DNA of 64,000 bases, from contig CAMRHE010000018.1 of NCBI GenBank assembly GCA_947044405.1, positions 2,418,001 to 2,482,000 of the forward strand, written 5' to 3'. The DNA comes from Leptodactylus fallax. Taxonomy: Eukaryota; Chordata; Amphibia; Anura; Leptodactylidae. How positions within the stretch are numbered: the first letter of the stretch is position 1; each line of letters starts with the position of its first letter. Shown here piece after piece: positions 33,768-45,149 of the stretch. The translations under genes and the position numbers were made by a program. The notes under the pieces were generated by a model. The model was given only the letters and a program-made list of their open reading frames with translations, did no database searches and was not told where the DNA came from.

Positions 33768-35569
33768 ATCTAGCTTTACTATTCCAGAAAAACATTCAGT
33801 TTGGCAATATGTGTAAATTGCTCATGTACTATTAGTGATATGGTTATTCTTGTACAGGAAGATCTTCTGATTATTTCTCATTATTAAAAAATCTAGGTAG
33901 GAGAGGTCTTTCGTCTCACTGAAGATACTGCCATAGGGAAACTTATTATCCATGCTTGGTGCCATAGGAATTCTGGGAAATTACGATTATAGAGGAGCAG
34001 GAATTCTGAAACAAGAGATTTTTTTGTTAGGCTTATATCCAAAGCCACAAATATTCTTGAAAATCGAGCATTGACTTATAGGGAACTACCTTCCAATAGG
34101 TGGCACTAGAGGCACAAATTTCCTTTTTCCATCAAGGGAAAATTATACATACCTTTTACTTAAAATGCAATAATTTGCACACATTTGAGCTGTAAATGGG
34201 AACTGGAAAAATAAGCAAAGTTACAAATACAGTAAGAAAACAAAATTACATATTTGTGTATTACTTTCAAGGACTATCCTTCAAATTTTGAAGGACAAAG
34301 CTGAAAAACACATTGAAGGAGACCTGTGAAGCATAATTGCCAGCCATTCCTAATTTACAAATGCAGTCTCAAGTTTTAAAATTTTTGCCTTAAAATATCC
34401 ATGTTTGTTTATTTTGCTTGTCTGCCACAATCTGATGACCAGTGGACTAACCTTGACAATTTATTCAGTTTATATTCTAGTGTTCTGCTCTGATTGTACA
34501 AAATGCTTGTGATCCCTTTTTGTACCAGTAGAAAACTTCTGACTTTGGTACAAAACATGAGGGTCAACCAAACTCCAGTTAATTTAAATATAGTGTTCCT
34601 GCCCAACATAGATCTAAAGTCTGCTGAGATCATCTGCTAAAATTACTCAAATTTACAATAAATGTTATATTGCAAAATATTCCCTTGAGGAGTTCAATTA
34701 AATTAATTTTGTATCCTGGTTTTTATGTGTATATGTGCCTTTAGGTTTGTACGCATCTCTGAATAATTGTAAAACCAAACGAGTTCCTAATACTTTGCAT
34801 AAAAAATTACATATTCATGAATAATTATAAATCACATTTTATCTGGATCCATCAGTTTTTATTAATTTATTATAATCCACACCCTATCAATCACAATAAT
34901 AAAAAACAATGATCATGACATATTTGGTATAAAAGAAAAAAAACTGATTCTAATGTAACTGATGAAGATTGGTGTAAACGGTTACCTCGATAATGACATT
35001 AGGGGAAATGGTTGAGTTAGAACATCAATAGTCAACTAAAGTGGAACAAGAGTGGACATCAACTAATATGAGTGTACCACAAAAGAAGTATGTTTTTATC
35101 ATGTAAAATAAATAAATTAATCAAACTACCTCTCTAAGGGAGTTTGTCACTAGAATGTATTATAACCCAGCCCCGCAAGATGGATAGGGTTAAAGTCACC
35201 AAGAATCAAACGGTGTGTTCTCCCTTTGTGAATCGGTGCCTCCATTGCCAAGATATGGCTATGGATATCGTTTTTTTCTCAATATGCAAATGTGCTCTTT
35301 TTCAGGCAGGAGTTTCCCGTTCGGGGAGTTCTGACCCCCATTCCACTTGATAAATGTGGAGAGAAAAGATCTGCTTTATAAGCAGATTGGGTTTCCGTTT
35401 ATCGGGTCCCCAATTGGACACGAAGAATGGAAACCCCAACTCAGGTTTGAACCTAGTGTAAGAATGCTTTCAAACATAGTGTTAATAGTTCATTTTTTTA
35501 ACTAAATGAAGTGAATGAGAAAAAGGGAAATCTAAATCAAAACAATATTTGGTGTGACCTAACTTTGCC
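33768..35569. other. Unclassified AT-rich DNA
   Basis: No gene found. 35130-35470 has a higher G+C and may be an old repeat, with GTTTATCGGGTCCCC near 35397. Nothing else. Confidence 0.35.
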
Positions 35570-35573
35570 TTAA

Positions 35574-36110
35574 AGAGGACCTTTCATATCCTCATGAAAG
35601 TGCAATTTTATATACCACTAGAAAGCTGACAGTGTGCTGAATTCAGCGTAATGTCGGCTTTCCCGGTATGTTCCCTGGTGGTTGAGATATCGGTGCTGTT
35701 AGTTTCGGCACCGATATCTCCCCACTGTCAGAAGGATGTTCCTCATAGCTCAGTGTCATCACTGGGCTGTGAGGAATGCCCCCCTGACAGTACTCGTCCA
35801 TAGACTTGTAGTGGGGGGGGGGCGTTCCTCACAGCTCAGCATCATCACTGGGCGGTAAGGAACGCCCAATCTGACACAAGGCTATGTTAGAGTACAGTCA
35901 GGGGGGCATTCCTCACAGCCCAGTGATGACGCTGAGCTATGAGGAACATCCTTCTGACAGTGGGGAAATATCGGTGCAGTAGCTAACGGCACTGATATCT
36001 CCACCACCGGGGCACATACCTGGAAAGCTGACAGTATGCTGAATTCAGCACACTGTCAGCTTTCTAGTGGTATATAAACCGCACTTTCATGAGGACATGA
36101 AAGGTCCTCT
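35574..36110. mobile_element. Large palindromic TTAA element
   Basis: TTAA at 35570-35573 and 36111-36114. Termini AGAGGACCTTTCATATCC and GGACATGAAAGGTCCTCT. The inverted repeat continues inward through the ACCACTAGAAAGCTGACAG block and then GATATCGGTGC and CCTCATAGCTCAG blocks, so nearly the whole 537 bp can fold back on itself. Non-coding. Confidence 0.88.
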
Positions 36111-36114
36111 TTAA

Positions 36115-36828
36115 AAACAGCATCTATTCTTCTGATTGGTATGACTGAACCCACTCCACCCATAGCACTATAACTGACACCTTCTCCTTCTCAGAAAGAT
36201 ACACTGGATATGTATGTGGCACTCTCATACACACATACATTATTTGATGTAAAAACCTCAAACACTATTTAACATATGTACCCTAAACGTTTCTTACCCC
36301 CTCAAATAGAGGCGTTTATCAGGAGTATCTCTACTGTATTGTGACTGCACAGTAGAATTACAGATGATTCAAGAGCAGTGGTAAAAACTGCATTTCCCAG
36401 GGCCCATAGAACAGTGGGTACTGGTACTCAGTGCTACTGACCATGGCTGCACCACATGTAAGTTTAAGCAGGAGAAAACATGCCCCCCACTAAACACACA
36501 CATTACCAAGCACAATGATTGGAGCATGAACAATGAATGGGACTGAGTTGCAGCATGGGCCTGTGACAGATGGACATGATGTTACTTCCTGAGCATAAGA
36601 AATCAGCCATGTTTTCTAATCCCTTCAAGGACTATTATCCTTCCTGCTGTTAATGGCAGGATTTCTATAAAGGGAGATTGACCCTAATAAATGGTTAGAT
36701 GAAGCCAAGACTGTTTTTTACCCAAGAATTAACTAATGTTCAATCTATATGCACAGGGACTACGGTAGATTGAGGTGGGAGATTCAGGGCCTTAAAAACT
36801 ATCTAGATCATAACTACAAATGCCAGGG
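36115..36828. other. Unclassified DNA
   Basis: Near 36287-36330 AAACGTTTCTTACCCCC plus GTTTATCAGGAG resembles the motif near 60797-60845 (AACGCGTTTCCCCC, TTCATCAGGAG). A shared old repeat is possible. No gene. Confidence 0.35.
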
Positions 36829-37346
36829 TTAGGGTCCATTCAGCTCAGGTTTTTTACATCAGTTTAATGGATGCCAAAAAACGAATTAAAAAAATGGATG
36901 CAAAAATGGACGCAAATGGATGTGAATAGATGGCCATCCATTTCCACAGACATCAATGTTAAAAAAAATAATAATCTGTTGCTTTTTGATGGACACAAAC
37001 AGTGTCGGACTGGGACGTCTAGGGCCCACCAGTGGAATTGTTTCTAGGGGCCCACCATCAGGACCCCTGCAGATCAGCGGTACCAAGACAGGGTGGCTAA
37101 AGGTAATAACATACCAGGAGCCACCTGCCATACGATGTGCACCACTACACTACCTAAACCTACTGCTACACCCTGTATGGCAAGTGAACAGCGTGGCTCC
37201 TAAAATTGTTACCTTTACCTGTAGCCGCACTGTCCTGGAAAAGCTGATCTGCAGAGGTCCTGGCTGTTATAACATCGAAGATGTAATATTGATGGCCTAT
37301 CCTAAGGACAGGCCATCAATATTAGAAAGATGGATAAATCCTTTAA

Positions 37347-37699
37347 AGAGGTTGTCCAGGAATTGGAGCAACCCATGTGGCTGGCGGGAGGTGTAAAGTA
37401 AAAAATAAATAAATTAAAAAGCATACTCGCCTGTCCCCGGCGCTCTGTTGTCCGCTGCCAGTGTCCATTCAGTCTTATGCCGGCGACTCCTTGCTGGGAG
37501 TCCTGCACCTCATGTGACCGCTAAGACCAATTAGGTACAGGATTTTCAGAAATGAGGCGCCGCCATGAGACCGAACAGACACAGGCAGGGGACAACGGGG
37601 TGCTGGGGACAGGTGAGTATGCTTTTTTAAAAATTTTCTTATTTTTACACCTCCCTGGCAGCCTCCACAGTGGTCACTCCAATTTATGGACAACCTCTT
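37347..37699. mobile_element. TTAA MITE
   Basis: TTAA at 37343-37346 and 37700-37703. Termini AGAGGTTGTCCAGGAATTGG and CAATTTATGGACAACCTCTT. 353 bp. Its right TTAA also borders the next element end, GGGGTTGTCTGGGCC (37704). Confidence 0.8.
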
Positions 37700-37703
37700 T
37701 TAA

Positions 37704-37882
37704 GGGGTTGTCTGGGCCAAATTTTTCTATGGTCACTTCAATGGTCTCCCCATACAGTGGCCTCTTCACTGGTCCCCTATACTGTATGGGGAACAGAGAT
37801 GGGGCCATTATATTGTGTGGGGGCAGTGATAGGGACTGGCATCCTGTGGGGGTGGGACATTAAACTGTGTGATGCATATTAA
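37704..37882 (+). repeat. Fragment with minisatellite-like units
   Basis: Starts GGGGTTGTCTGGGCC directly at a TTAA, then carries TATTGTGTGGGGGCAGTG and CATCCTGTGGGGGTGG units. Ends at the TTAA of 37879-37882. It may be a truncated TTAA element. Confidence 0.5.
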
Positions 37883-38250
37883 AGGGGTTGTCCAGGGTTA
37901 ATCTTTTTTATGACCTATGCTCAGGATAGGCCATAAATACCTGATCGGTAGGGGCTGACACACGGTCCCATCAGCTGTACGGAGTCACTTCCATCACTTG
38001 TTCTGTACACAACACACGTCCGGAAGCAGAAAGCTCCATCCGCTGTATAGCAGCTGGACGCCTTCACTGCAGCTCAGCTCCTACTGACCTCAACAAGTGT
38101 TGAGATGCAGTGAAGGTGCCCGGCTAATACACAGTGGGCAGAGCTTTCTGCTTCTGGCCCGGTATTGTGTACAGGTTGGCCGCCTACAGATCAGGTATCT
38201 ATGGCCTATCCTGAGGATAAACCATAACAAATTATGCCTGGACAACCCCT
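37883..38250. mobile_element. TTAA MITE
   Basis: TTAA at 37879-37882 and 38251-38254. Termini AGGGGTTGTCCAGGGTTAAT and GCCTGGACAACCCCT. Inner motifs CTCAGGATAGGCCATAAAT and GGCCTATCCTGAGGATAA are inverted. 368 bp. A decayed relative is at 61524-61875. Confidence 0.85.
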
Positions 38251-38291
38251 TTAATATACTCCCAGGGTCCCCCTAATGCGCCACATTTTAA

Positions 38292-38644
38292 AGAGGTTGT
38301 CCAGTATAATTTTTTCTTTTTTTATAATTAGTCTGGGGGAGGTGAATCCCCCCTACCCCCCCAAAAAAACAAACAAACAAAAAACAAAACATAGTAAACA
38401 TACTCATCTGTCCCCGTGTCCTCCCAGCACAGACCGGTCCCGCAACTCCGCTGTCTACTTTTTGCTGGAAGTCATCACTGGCTGTGACGTCCCATGTCTC
38501 TTCCCTTAGGCCGCTGATTGACCTCAGGGGTCACGTGCTGGGAGACACTGGGGACAGGAGAGAAAGTTTGGGGTTTTTTTTTTGTTTTCACCTGCCCCGG
38601 CATAATTAAAAGAAAAAAAAAAAATGTTATGCTGCACAACCCCT
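38292..38644. mobile_element. TTAA MITE
   Basis: TTAA at 38288-38291 and 38645-38648. Left end AGAGGTTGTCCAGTATAA, right end TTATGCTGCACAACCCCT. 353 bp, the same length as 37347-37699. Confidence 0.8.
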
Positions 38645-39695
38645 TTAATGTACCCCAGGCTATTGGCATCCATCACTCCCCCCCCCCCCCACAATATAAT
38701 GCTCCCATCAATGATCCCCATACAGTATAAGGTACCAGTGAAGGCCCATATGGGGGGGGGGGGCGGATTACAACTCTCAACAGACTCAGAGAATCTGGAG
38801 CTGCTGGGGGTTGTAGTTAGAGTGGTCAATGAAACTGAAAGACTTTGGGGCAAGTATTACATGCTCCCCACAGTGGGTCCGACCCAGTATTATATGCTCT
38901 ACAGTGGCCCCCACACAGTATTATATGCTCTACAGTGGCCTCCACACAGTATTATAAGCTCCAACAGCCCCCCTCCGCTTCGGTGCTATTATTATACTCT
39001 GGGGTCTCCTCATACCCCAGAGTATAATAATCGGAGGCCCAGGGAAGGTGATTAAAAATAACAAACATTCATACTCACCTTGCCTCACCTTTCCTTGGCA
39101 TCCTCGCTCCATCTTTCCGTCTTCAGGCTCTCTTCAGATGTCGCTGCTGAGGCCTGTGATTGGGCCTCAGCGGTCACATGGGGGCGCACTGACGTCATTA
39201 CACGGCCGCGCCCCATGTGAACGCTGGGGCCTAATCACAGGCCTCAGTCACATGACGGAAGAGCGCCGGAGAGATCGCTGTGCCCAGGAGAGGTGAGAAT
39301 ATGTGTTTATTGTTTTCTGTCACCTCCCCTGCCCTGCCATCTATTGGAAAGGGGCCTGCAATATGCCAGGGCCCCTTTCCAGTAACAGTATGTATAGCGG
39401 TGGGGATCCCGCCATCCCGATGTATCCCGATCGCCCCGGGCCCCTGACCAATGCATCTGCATTGGCATCATGAGGGCTAATAGTCAGGGATTCACCGGTA
39501 ACCCGGTGGACCAGTCCGACCCTGGACACAAAAACGTAGTATACCATACTTTTGTGTCCGTCAAAAAAAGCAACGGAACCTTTTTTTATTAACATTGATG
39601 TCTATGGAAACAGATGGCCATCCATTTGTGTCCATTTAATCGTTTTTTGGCATCCGTTAAACAGATGTAAAAAACGTGATCTGAATGGACCCTTA

Positions 39696-40014
39696 GATAT
39701 CCCACTCTGACAGTGAAATGGGAAAAGTAGGCAACTGAGAGCTCACAGACTTATTTCCATCTTGTTGAAAGAAGAGCAATCTATCTTTGAGACTGCTAAA
39801 TTATTCTGAGAGGGGTTTATTGTAAGATCAAAAAATTTCTCCCTTAATTTAGTAACTAAGAAAAGACCCTAAAGAATGTTCACTGACTTCTTTAAGGGCA
39901 GGAAACATCACCGATTTCAAAGAGATATCCCCAATTTTAAAGAGTATAGGAGACCAAGGCAACATCTTCAGATTATGAGATTTCTGACATCAATAAAGCC
40001 ACTAGGGCACCTCT
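39696..40014. other. Unclassified DNA
   Basis: Nothing recognised. Confidence 0.35.
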
Positions 40015-40245
40015 ATTATGCTTACTTTTATAGCATCATTATATTCCGCAGTGCTTTTACAGATAATATCAGTCACTGTCCCATATAGGGCTCACAATGT
40101 ACATTCCCTATCAATATGTCTTTCTAGTATGGGAGGAAACCAGAGTGCCTGGAGGAAACCCACACAGATCATACAAACTACTTGCAGATGTTGTCCTTGG
40201 CAGGATTTGACCCCAGAACATCACGATCCTCTAGTGGCTCCAAGT
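40015..40245 (-). repeat. tRNA-derived SINE, minus strand
   Basis: The reverse complement matches 48195-48440 from the B-box region (near 40215) to the tail (CAAGGACAACATCTGCAAG, GATAGGGAATGTACATTGTG, GCGGAATATAATG). Decayed. No poly-A tail is obvious. Confidence 0.75.
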
Positions 40246-40814
40246 GGGGAGGGAGTGGTCACATTGAAACACATAAACCACAACACAGTCAAACTTTGTA
40301 ATATTTGTTCAAAAAACATTTGTTGGGTCATCCACCCCTTTTGTTTCAGACCAAAATTGTTCAGTCTGAAGGGAAAGTGCTATTATTATATACTGGGGTC
40401 TCTTTGCCCATGGAAGGTGCAGAAACATAATCAGTCATACTCATCTTCTCCTTAGCTCCCTCATGGCATCTGGTTTCTGGGCATCTTATGGCCTCTTCTG
40501 GCCTCCTGGGTGACATCAGCAGCCCCGATGCATCACTGAGGACTGTGATTGAGCATCAGTGGTCACTTGGGGCGGATCAATGTCATGATGCATGTTGCAT
40601 TATTTTTCCTCTGAGACACCTCAGAGTATAATAATGATTTGTGGGTGGTGAGCCCCAAAAATTTCTGATTCAGCTGAAAATTTGTAATAAAATAGGCTTG
40701 TTATGAACATCTCTAGTATGGTCCCATCTAAAGAGGTCAACTTTTCTCTGCAGATGGGCTCTCACAGTTTGATCAAAGTGTGCATTAAGAACCTCATTAT
40801 CATAACTATATTTT
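40246..40814. repeat. Decayed fragment of the composite repeat
   Basis: TATTATTATATACTGGGGTC (40381 onward) and GACACCTCAGAGTATAATAA (about 40615) resemble the two hairpin arms of the composite family. Between them lie CACTGAGGACTGTGATTGAG and CAGTGGTCACTTGGGGCGG. Non-coding. Confidence 0.5.
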
Positions 40815-42650
40815 GTCATAAAAGAAAGAAAGTACACCCTCTTTTATTTCTATGGCTTTATGAATCAGAACATAATAAAAAAAAAAAATCTGTATCTTAG
40901 AAGGTATTGAAATTAGGGAAACAACGCAAGACAAATTACATTGTGTCATTATTTATTTACTAGGCGAAAATACAGAAGTGTGTGAAAAACTAAGTATACC
41001 CTTACTGCTTTCATAGGAATTCATAGGGAAGGAGTCAGGTATATTTGGAAACCATAGAATCACCTCTACAAGGAACTCTAATTAGGTTTATAACCAATTT
41101 ACTGCTGACAGACTGTACTGGTCTGGAGAAATCAGGCAATACATCAGCAATAATCTTACAGAAGTTATTGTTAGTACCATCAGTTTGAGAAGGGTATACA
41201 TTCATTTCCAAACAATTTAAAGTCCAGAATTCTACAGTTAGAGAGATTCTTCATAAGTGGAAAATATTCAAGACAGTTGACAATCTTCCAAGCAGTGCAT
41301 GTCTCATCAAATTCAACACAAGGTCAGACCAGTGCTCAGAGAACTTGCTAAAAAGTCCAAGAGCTACAATTTAGACTCCACAGTCCTCAGTTAGCATGTC
41401 AAATGTTCAAGTTCAGGACAGCACAAATATAAATAGACTGACAAGTGTGACTCACTTGTCAGGAAAAAGCCTCCTTCTTTCTAAAAATGAACATCACAAC
41501 ACAGTTTAAAGGGGTTTTCCCGGGCAAAAAAATAATTTTTATAAAAGGTCTGTTAGTGCTATCAATGGGTTAATAAGTGCACCCAAATACCTTTAGTTGT
41601 GTTTTGAGAGATTTCTGACTTTCTATGGGAGCTCCTGATATCCTATGCATTTGTTTACATGGGTAGCTTCTTGCTGTCTTAGCCTACAACTACCATGATT
41701 CATTGCAGTTCACTCAGATCCCCCCCCCTCTTACTTCCTCCCTCACAACCCCCCGTTTCCCTAGCTAGCCCACGGACTACTAGCCCTACCTACTTAGCTA
41801 ACTAACTCAGTCCCCCAACCCCCTCCCCAACCCATCATACTTACCTGTCTTCTCGTCCTGGAGATAGCTTTCATCGGTGCCACTGTCCCCTCTTCTGCCC
41901 GCACTTGGATGTTGGCGCCTGTGCAATAGAACGCCGTCAGAAGCAAAGAGAAGCACGCATGCACAATAGAATGCTGCTTCTCTTCACTTCTGCTGGAGTT
42001 CTATTACGCAGGTGCCGGATACCTTGTGAAGGAAGCAACGCCCAGCAGAAGAAGAGGACGTGAGCATTGGTGAGTATAATGGGTATGGGGGGGAGAGGAG
42101 TACTGGTGACCACCCGTCTCCGGAAACAGCACGTCAACAGGAAATCAGAAAATGTGCCTGGGGCGTTCACATGACCGCCCCAGGCATATGGGTAAATATA
42201 CATTTTTTTAAAGGGAGTAAATTAGAAGTTAGGCAGGGGGAGGGGGTTTAGCTTAGTGTTAAAGTTTTAGATTATACCAGACAACCCCTTTAAGTTTGCA
42301 AAGTTGCATCTGAACAAACCACAACACTTCTCGAACAATGTCCTGTGGATAGACAAGAACAAAGTGAAGATGTTTGGCCATAATACTTAGTGTTGCATGT
42401 GATGAAAACCAAACACTGCATATTAGCCAATCACTTCATACCAACTGTCAAGCATGATAGGAGAGGTGATGATTTATGTTTATTTTGCAGTCACAGAAAC
42501 TGGGCACCTGGCACTTAAGGAGCCATGAACTCCTCTATACCCCAAAGTATTCTAAAGTCAAATGAGATGCCATCTACTTAACAGCTAAAGCTTGGATGAA
42601 ACTGGGTTATGCAACAAAAAAAGTATACAAACACACCAGCAAATCTCCTG
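40815..42650 (+). pseudogene. Truncated Tc1 element and transposase, split by a TTAA element
   Basis: The left terminal repeat includes AAGAAAGTACACCCTCTTTT. Decayed plus-strand transposase coding runs from about 41150 to 41505 (helix-turn-helix region, around AGTTAGAGAGATTCTTCATA) and resumes at 42294 (TTTGCAAAGTTGCATCTGAA). It stops near 42650, just after the AACACACCAGCAAATCTCC region. The second catalytic Asp has been lost and the Glu and right terminal repeat are absent. Several frame breaks exist. Removing 41510-42289 restores collinearity. Confidence 0.75.
41510..42289. mobile_element. TTAA element, 780 bp
   Basis: TTAA at 41506-41509 and 42290-42293. Termini AGGGGTTTTCCCGGGCA and CCAGACAACCCC. 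The interior has C-rich and palindromic stretches. Non-coding. It interrupts a Tc1 transposase, so it is younger than that copy. Confidence 0.8.
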
Positions 42651-43009
42651 GATTACATAACAAATATCCAAGACCTATAACTGGTTCTCAGCAGTCATGT
42701 GGGGTGTGATGATATCATGACGCTTGTAGTAAAGGAGGCTGGAAGAAGCCAAAAGACCAGTGAAGAAGACTGAAGGGACATCAGAAAAGATGTGGCAAGG
42801 TGAGTATATGAATTTATTATTCCGCACTTCTCTTGTGGCTCCACTTGTTATGTTTTGGGGTTTGAAGCAACCCCAGAGAATAATAGAGATACTTGGGTGA
42901 CAAAACCCAAAAGGTTAAAGCCTGAAACTTTGGGAAAATCTGAAGAGGCCCTAGAGTATAATAATAGCACTAGTTCGGTCCAAAATGAAAGTGGACGGAC
43001 CTATAAATG
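42651..43009. repeat. Decayed fragment of the composite repeat
   Basis: TGTTATGTTTTGGGGTTTG (42848) and GGCCCTAGAGTATAATAATA (42945) resemble the hairpin arms of the composite family. No gene. Confidence 0.45.
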
Positions 43010-44592
43010 CAGTGCCTTGCAAAAGTATTCATACCCCTTGAAATTTTTCACATTTTGTCACCTTACAACCACAAACTTAAATGTATTTTATTGAGGTTTT
43101 AAGTGATAGACCAACACAAAGCAACACATAATTGTGAAGTGGAATGGAAATGATACAGTACATGGTTTTCAAAATTTTAATCAAATAAAAATATGAAAAG
43201 TGTGATGTTCAAAAGTATTCAGCCCCCCTATATCAATACTTTATAGATCCACTTTTCGCTGCAATTACGGCTGCAAGTCTTGTGGGGTATGTCTCTACCA
43301 GCTTTTCGCATCTAGAGACTGAGATTTTTGCTCATTCTTCTGTATAAAATAGCTCAAGCTCAGCCAGATTGGATGGAGAGCGTCTGTGAACAGCAATTTT
43401 TATGTCTTGGCACAGATGTTTAATAGGATTTAGGTCTGGACTTTGACTGGGCCATTTTAACACATGAATATTCTTTGATCTAAACCATTCCACTGTAGCT
43501 CTGGCTGTATGTTTAGGGTCATTGTCTTGCTGAAAGGTGAATCTCCTTCCCAGTCTCAAGTCTTTTGCAGCCTCCAACAGGTTTTCTTCCAGGATTACCT
43601 TGTATTTAGTTCCATCCATCTTCCCATCAACTCTAATCAGCTTCCCTGTCCCTGCTGAAGAAAAGCATCCCTACAACATGATGCTGCCACCTCCATGTTT
43701 CACAGTGGGGATGGTGTGTTCACGGTGATGAGCAGTGTTACTTTTCCACCACACATAGCGCTTTGCATTTAGGCCAAAAAGTTCAACTTTGGTCTCATCT
43801 GACCAGAGCACCTTCTTCCACGTTTGCTGTGTCTCCTATATGGCTTGTGGCAAACTGCAAACAGCACTTCTTATGTCTTTCTTTCAACAATGGTTTTCTT
43901 CTTGCCACTCTTTGATAAAGGCCAGATTTGTGGAGTGCACGACTTATAGTTGTCCTGTGGACAGATTCTCCCCACCTGAGCTGTGGATTTCTGCAGCTCC
44001 TCCAGATTGACCATGGGCCTCTTGGCTACTTCTCTAACCAATGCTTAACCTCTCCTTGCTTCATCTATCAGTTTAGGTGGACTGCCATGTCTTGATAAGT
44101 TTGAAGTTGTAGAATACTTTTTCCATTTTTGGATGATGGATTGAACAGTGCTCCTTGGGATGCTCAAGGCTTGGGATATGTTTTTATAACCTAACCCTGC
44201 TTTAAACCTCTCCACAACTTTATCTCTGGCCTGTCTGGTGAATTCCTTGGTCTTTATGATGCTGTTTGTTCACTAGTGTTCTCTAACAAACCACTGAGGC
44301 CTTCACAGAACAGGTGTATTTAAGTGACTTCTTAAGACAATCGATTGCACTGGATTTTATTTAGGGGTATCAGAGTACAGGGGGCTGAATACTTTTGCAC
44401 ATCACACTTTTCAAATTTTTATTTGATTAAAAATTTGAAAACCATGAACCATTTTCGTTCCACTTCACAATTATCTGCTACTTTGTGTTGGTCTATCACT
44501 TGAAATCTCAATAAAATGCATTTAAGTTCGTGGTTGTAAGGTGACAAAATGTGAAAAACTTCAAGGGATATAAATAGTTTTACAAGCCACTG
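43010..44592 (-). mobile_element. Full-length Tc1 element, decayed
   Basis: Left end CAGTGCCTTGCAAAAGTATT, right end ACAAGCCACTG followed by TA (44593-44594). The left TA has changed to TG. The inverted repeats extend about 190 bp on each side (AATTGTGAAGTGGAA near 43130 and its complement near 44460). 1583 bp, the usual Tc1 size. Confidence 0.85.
43332..44280 (-). pseudogene. Tc1 (DD34E) transposase pseudogene
   Basis: The open part 43332-43619 contains FQQDNDPKHTA with the second catalytic Asp (residue 32 of that piece), then PDLNPIKHLC. The Glu expected at residue 67 is Lys, codon AAA, at 43419-43421. Spacing from the Asp is 34 residues, as in DD34E. Upstream coding (43650-44280) for the DNA-binding and first-Asp parts is visible in pieces with frame breaks. 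It cannot make an active enzyme. Confidence 0.8.
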
Positions 44593-44594
44593 TA

Positions 44595-45149
44595 TTCATT
44601 AAACAAATCTCATGTGGTTTGCCCATCTTTATAATCATTACACGTGTCATCACGCGCATTCATTGTGGCATCATGATGACATGGGAATTTCTGACTTGGT
44701 GTAGTTACACCTTTATTTATGATCGAATGGCATGTCAGTGTAGCAGACTTTATCCAGTATGTAGCTGCACACATACCAGCCACTGCTTCATAGTAACCCC
44801 TCTTCCTATATGCTTCACTTTTTCTGCCTCCATCCCTCCTTATAGTACCTTTCCCCCACAGAGTATACTTTATGCAGAACTATATGCATAATGTATAGTA
44901 TAGAAATCTAGAGGGCTTCATAGCTGTATGGATACTGTTTACAGTTCTCCAAGTTCAGATCAGGACATGTTATCTCAGTTTCTACTTAATTTTATCTGCA
45001 TTGTATACTATGTAACCACTATGTGTTTATATGATGCATTTGATTGATGCAAATACTGTTCATGTGCAATATGATTTAGAGTGTACTATGATTACTCTAC
45101 TTCCAGATACAACTTAACAAATGTCCTGTTGGACCAAAACATTGTGAAA
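44595..45149. other. Unclassified DNA
   Basis: No gene or repeat boundary recognised. Confidence 0.35.

Larger units (their letters stand above)
37000..39524. mobile_element. Non-autonomous hAT element with nested TTAA MITEs
   Basis: GACACAAA at 36992-36999 and 39525-39532 is an exact 8-bp duplication. Termini CAGTGTCGGACTGG and CCAGTCCGACCCTG. 2525 bp with no transposase frame. Contains at least three TTAA elements, reverse-oriented minisatellite units (38860-38970) and a TATTATACTCTGGGGTC hairpin (38984-39031), so it also shares parts with the composite repeat. Confidence 0.85.
36832..39692. mobile_element. Palindromic MITE with GGGTCCATTCAG ends, split by a hAT
   Basis: TTA at 36829-36831 and 39693-39695. 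Left end GGGTCCATTCAGCTCAGG, right end CTGAATGGACCC. The two halves are complementary over more than 120 bp (for example TGGATGCCAAAAAACGA against TCGTTTTTTGGCATCC). The hAT 37000-39524 lies near its centre. Confidence 0.82.

Noticed and set aside
37552..37863. 103-codon open frame
   Set aside because: It crosses the boundary of two TTAA elements and a minisatellite fragment.
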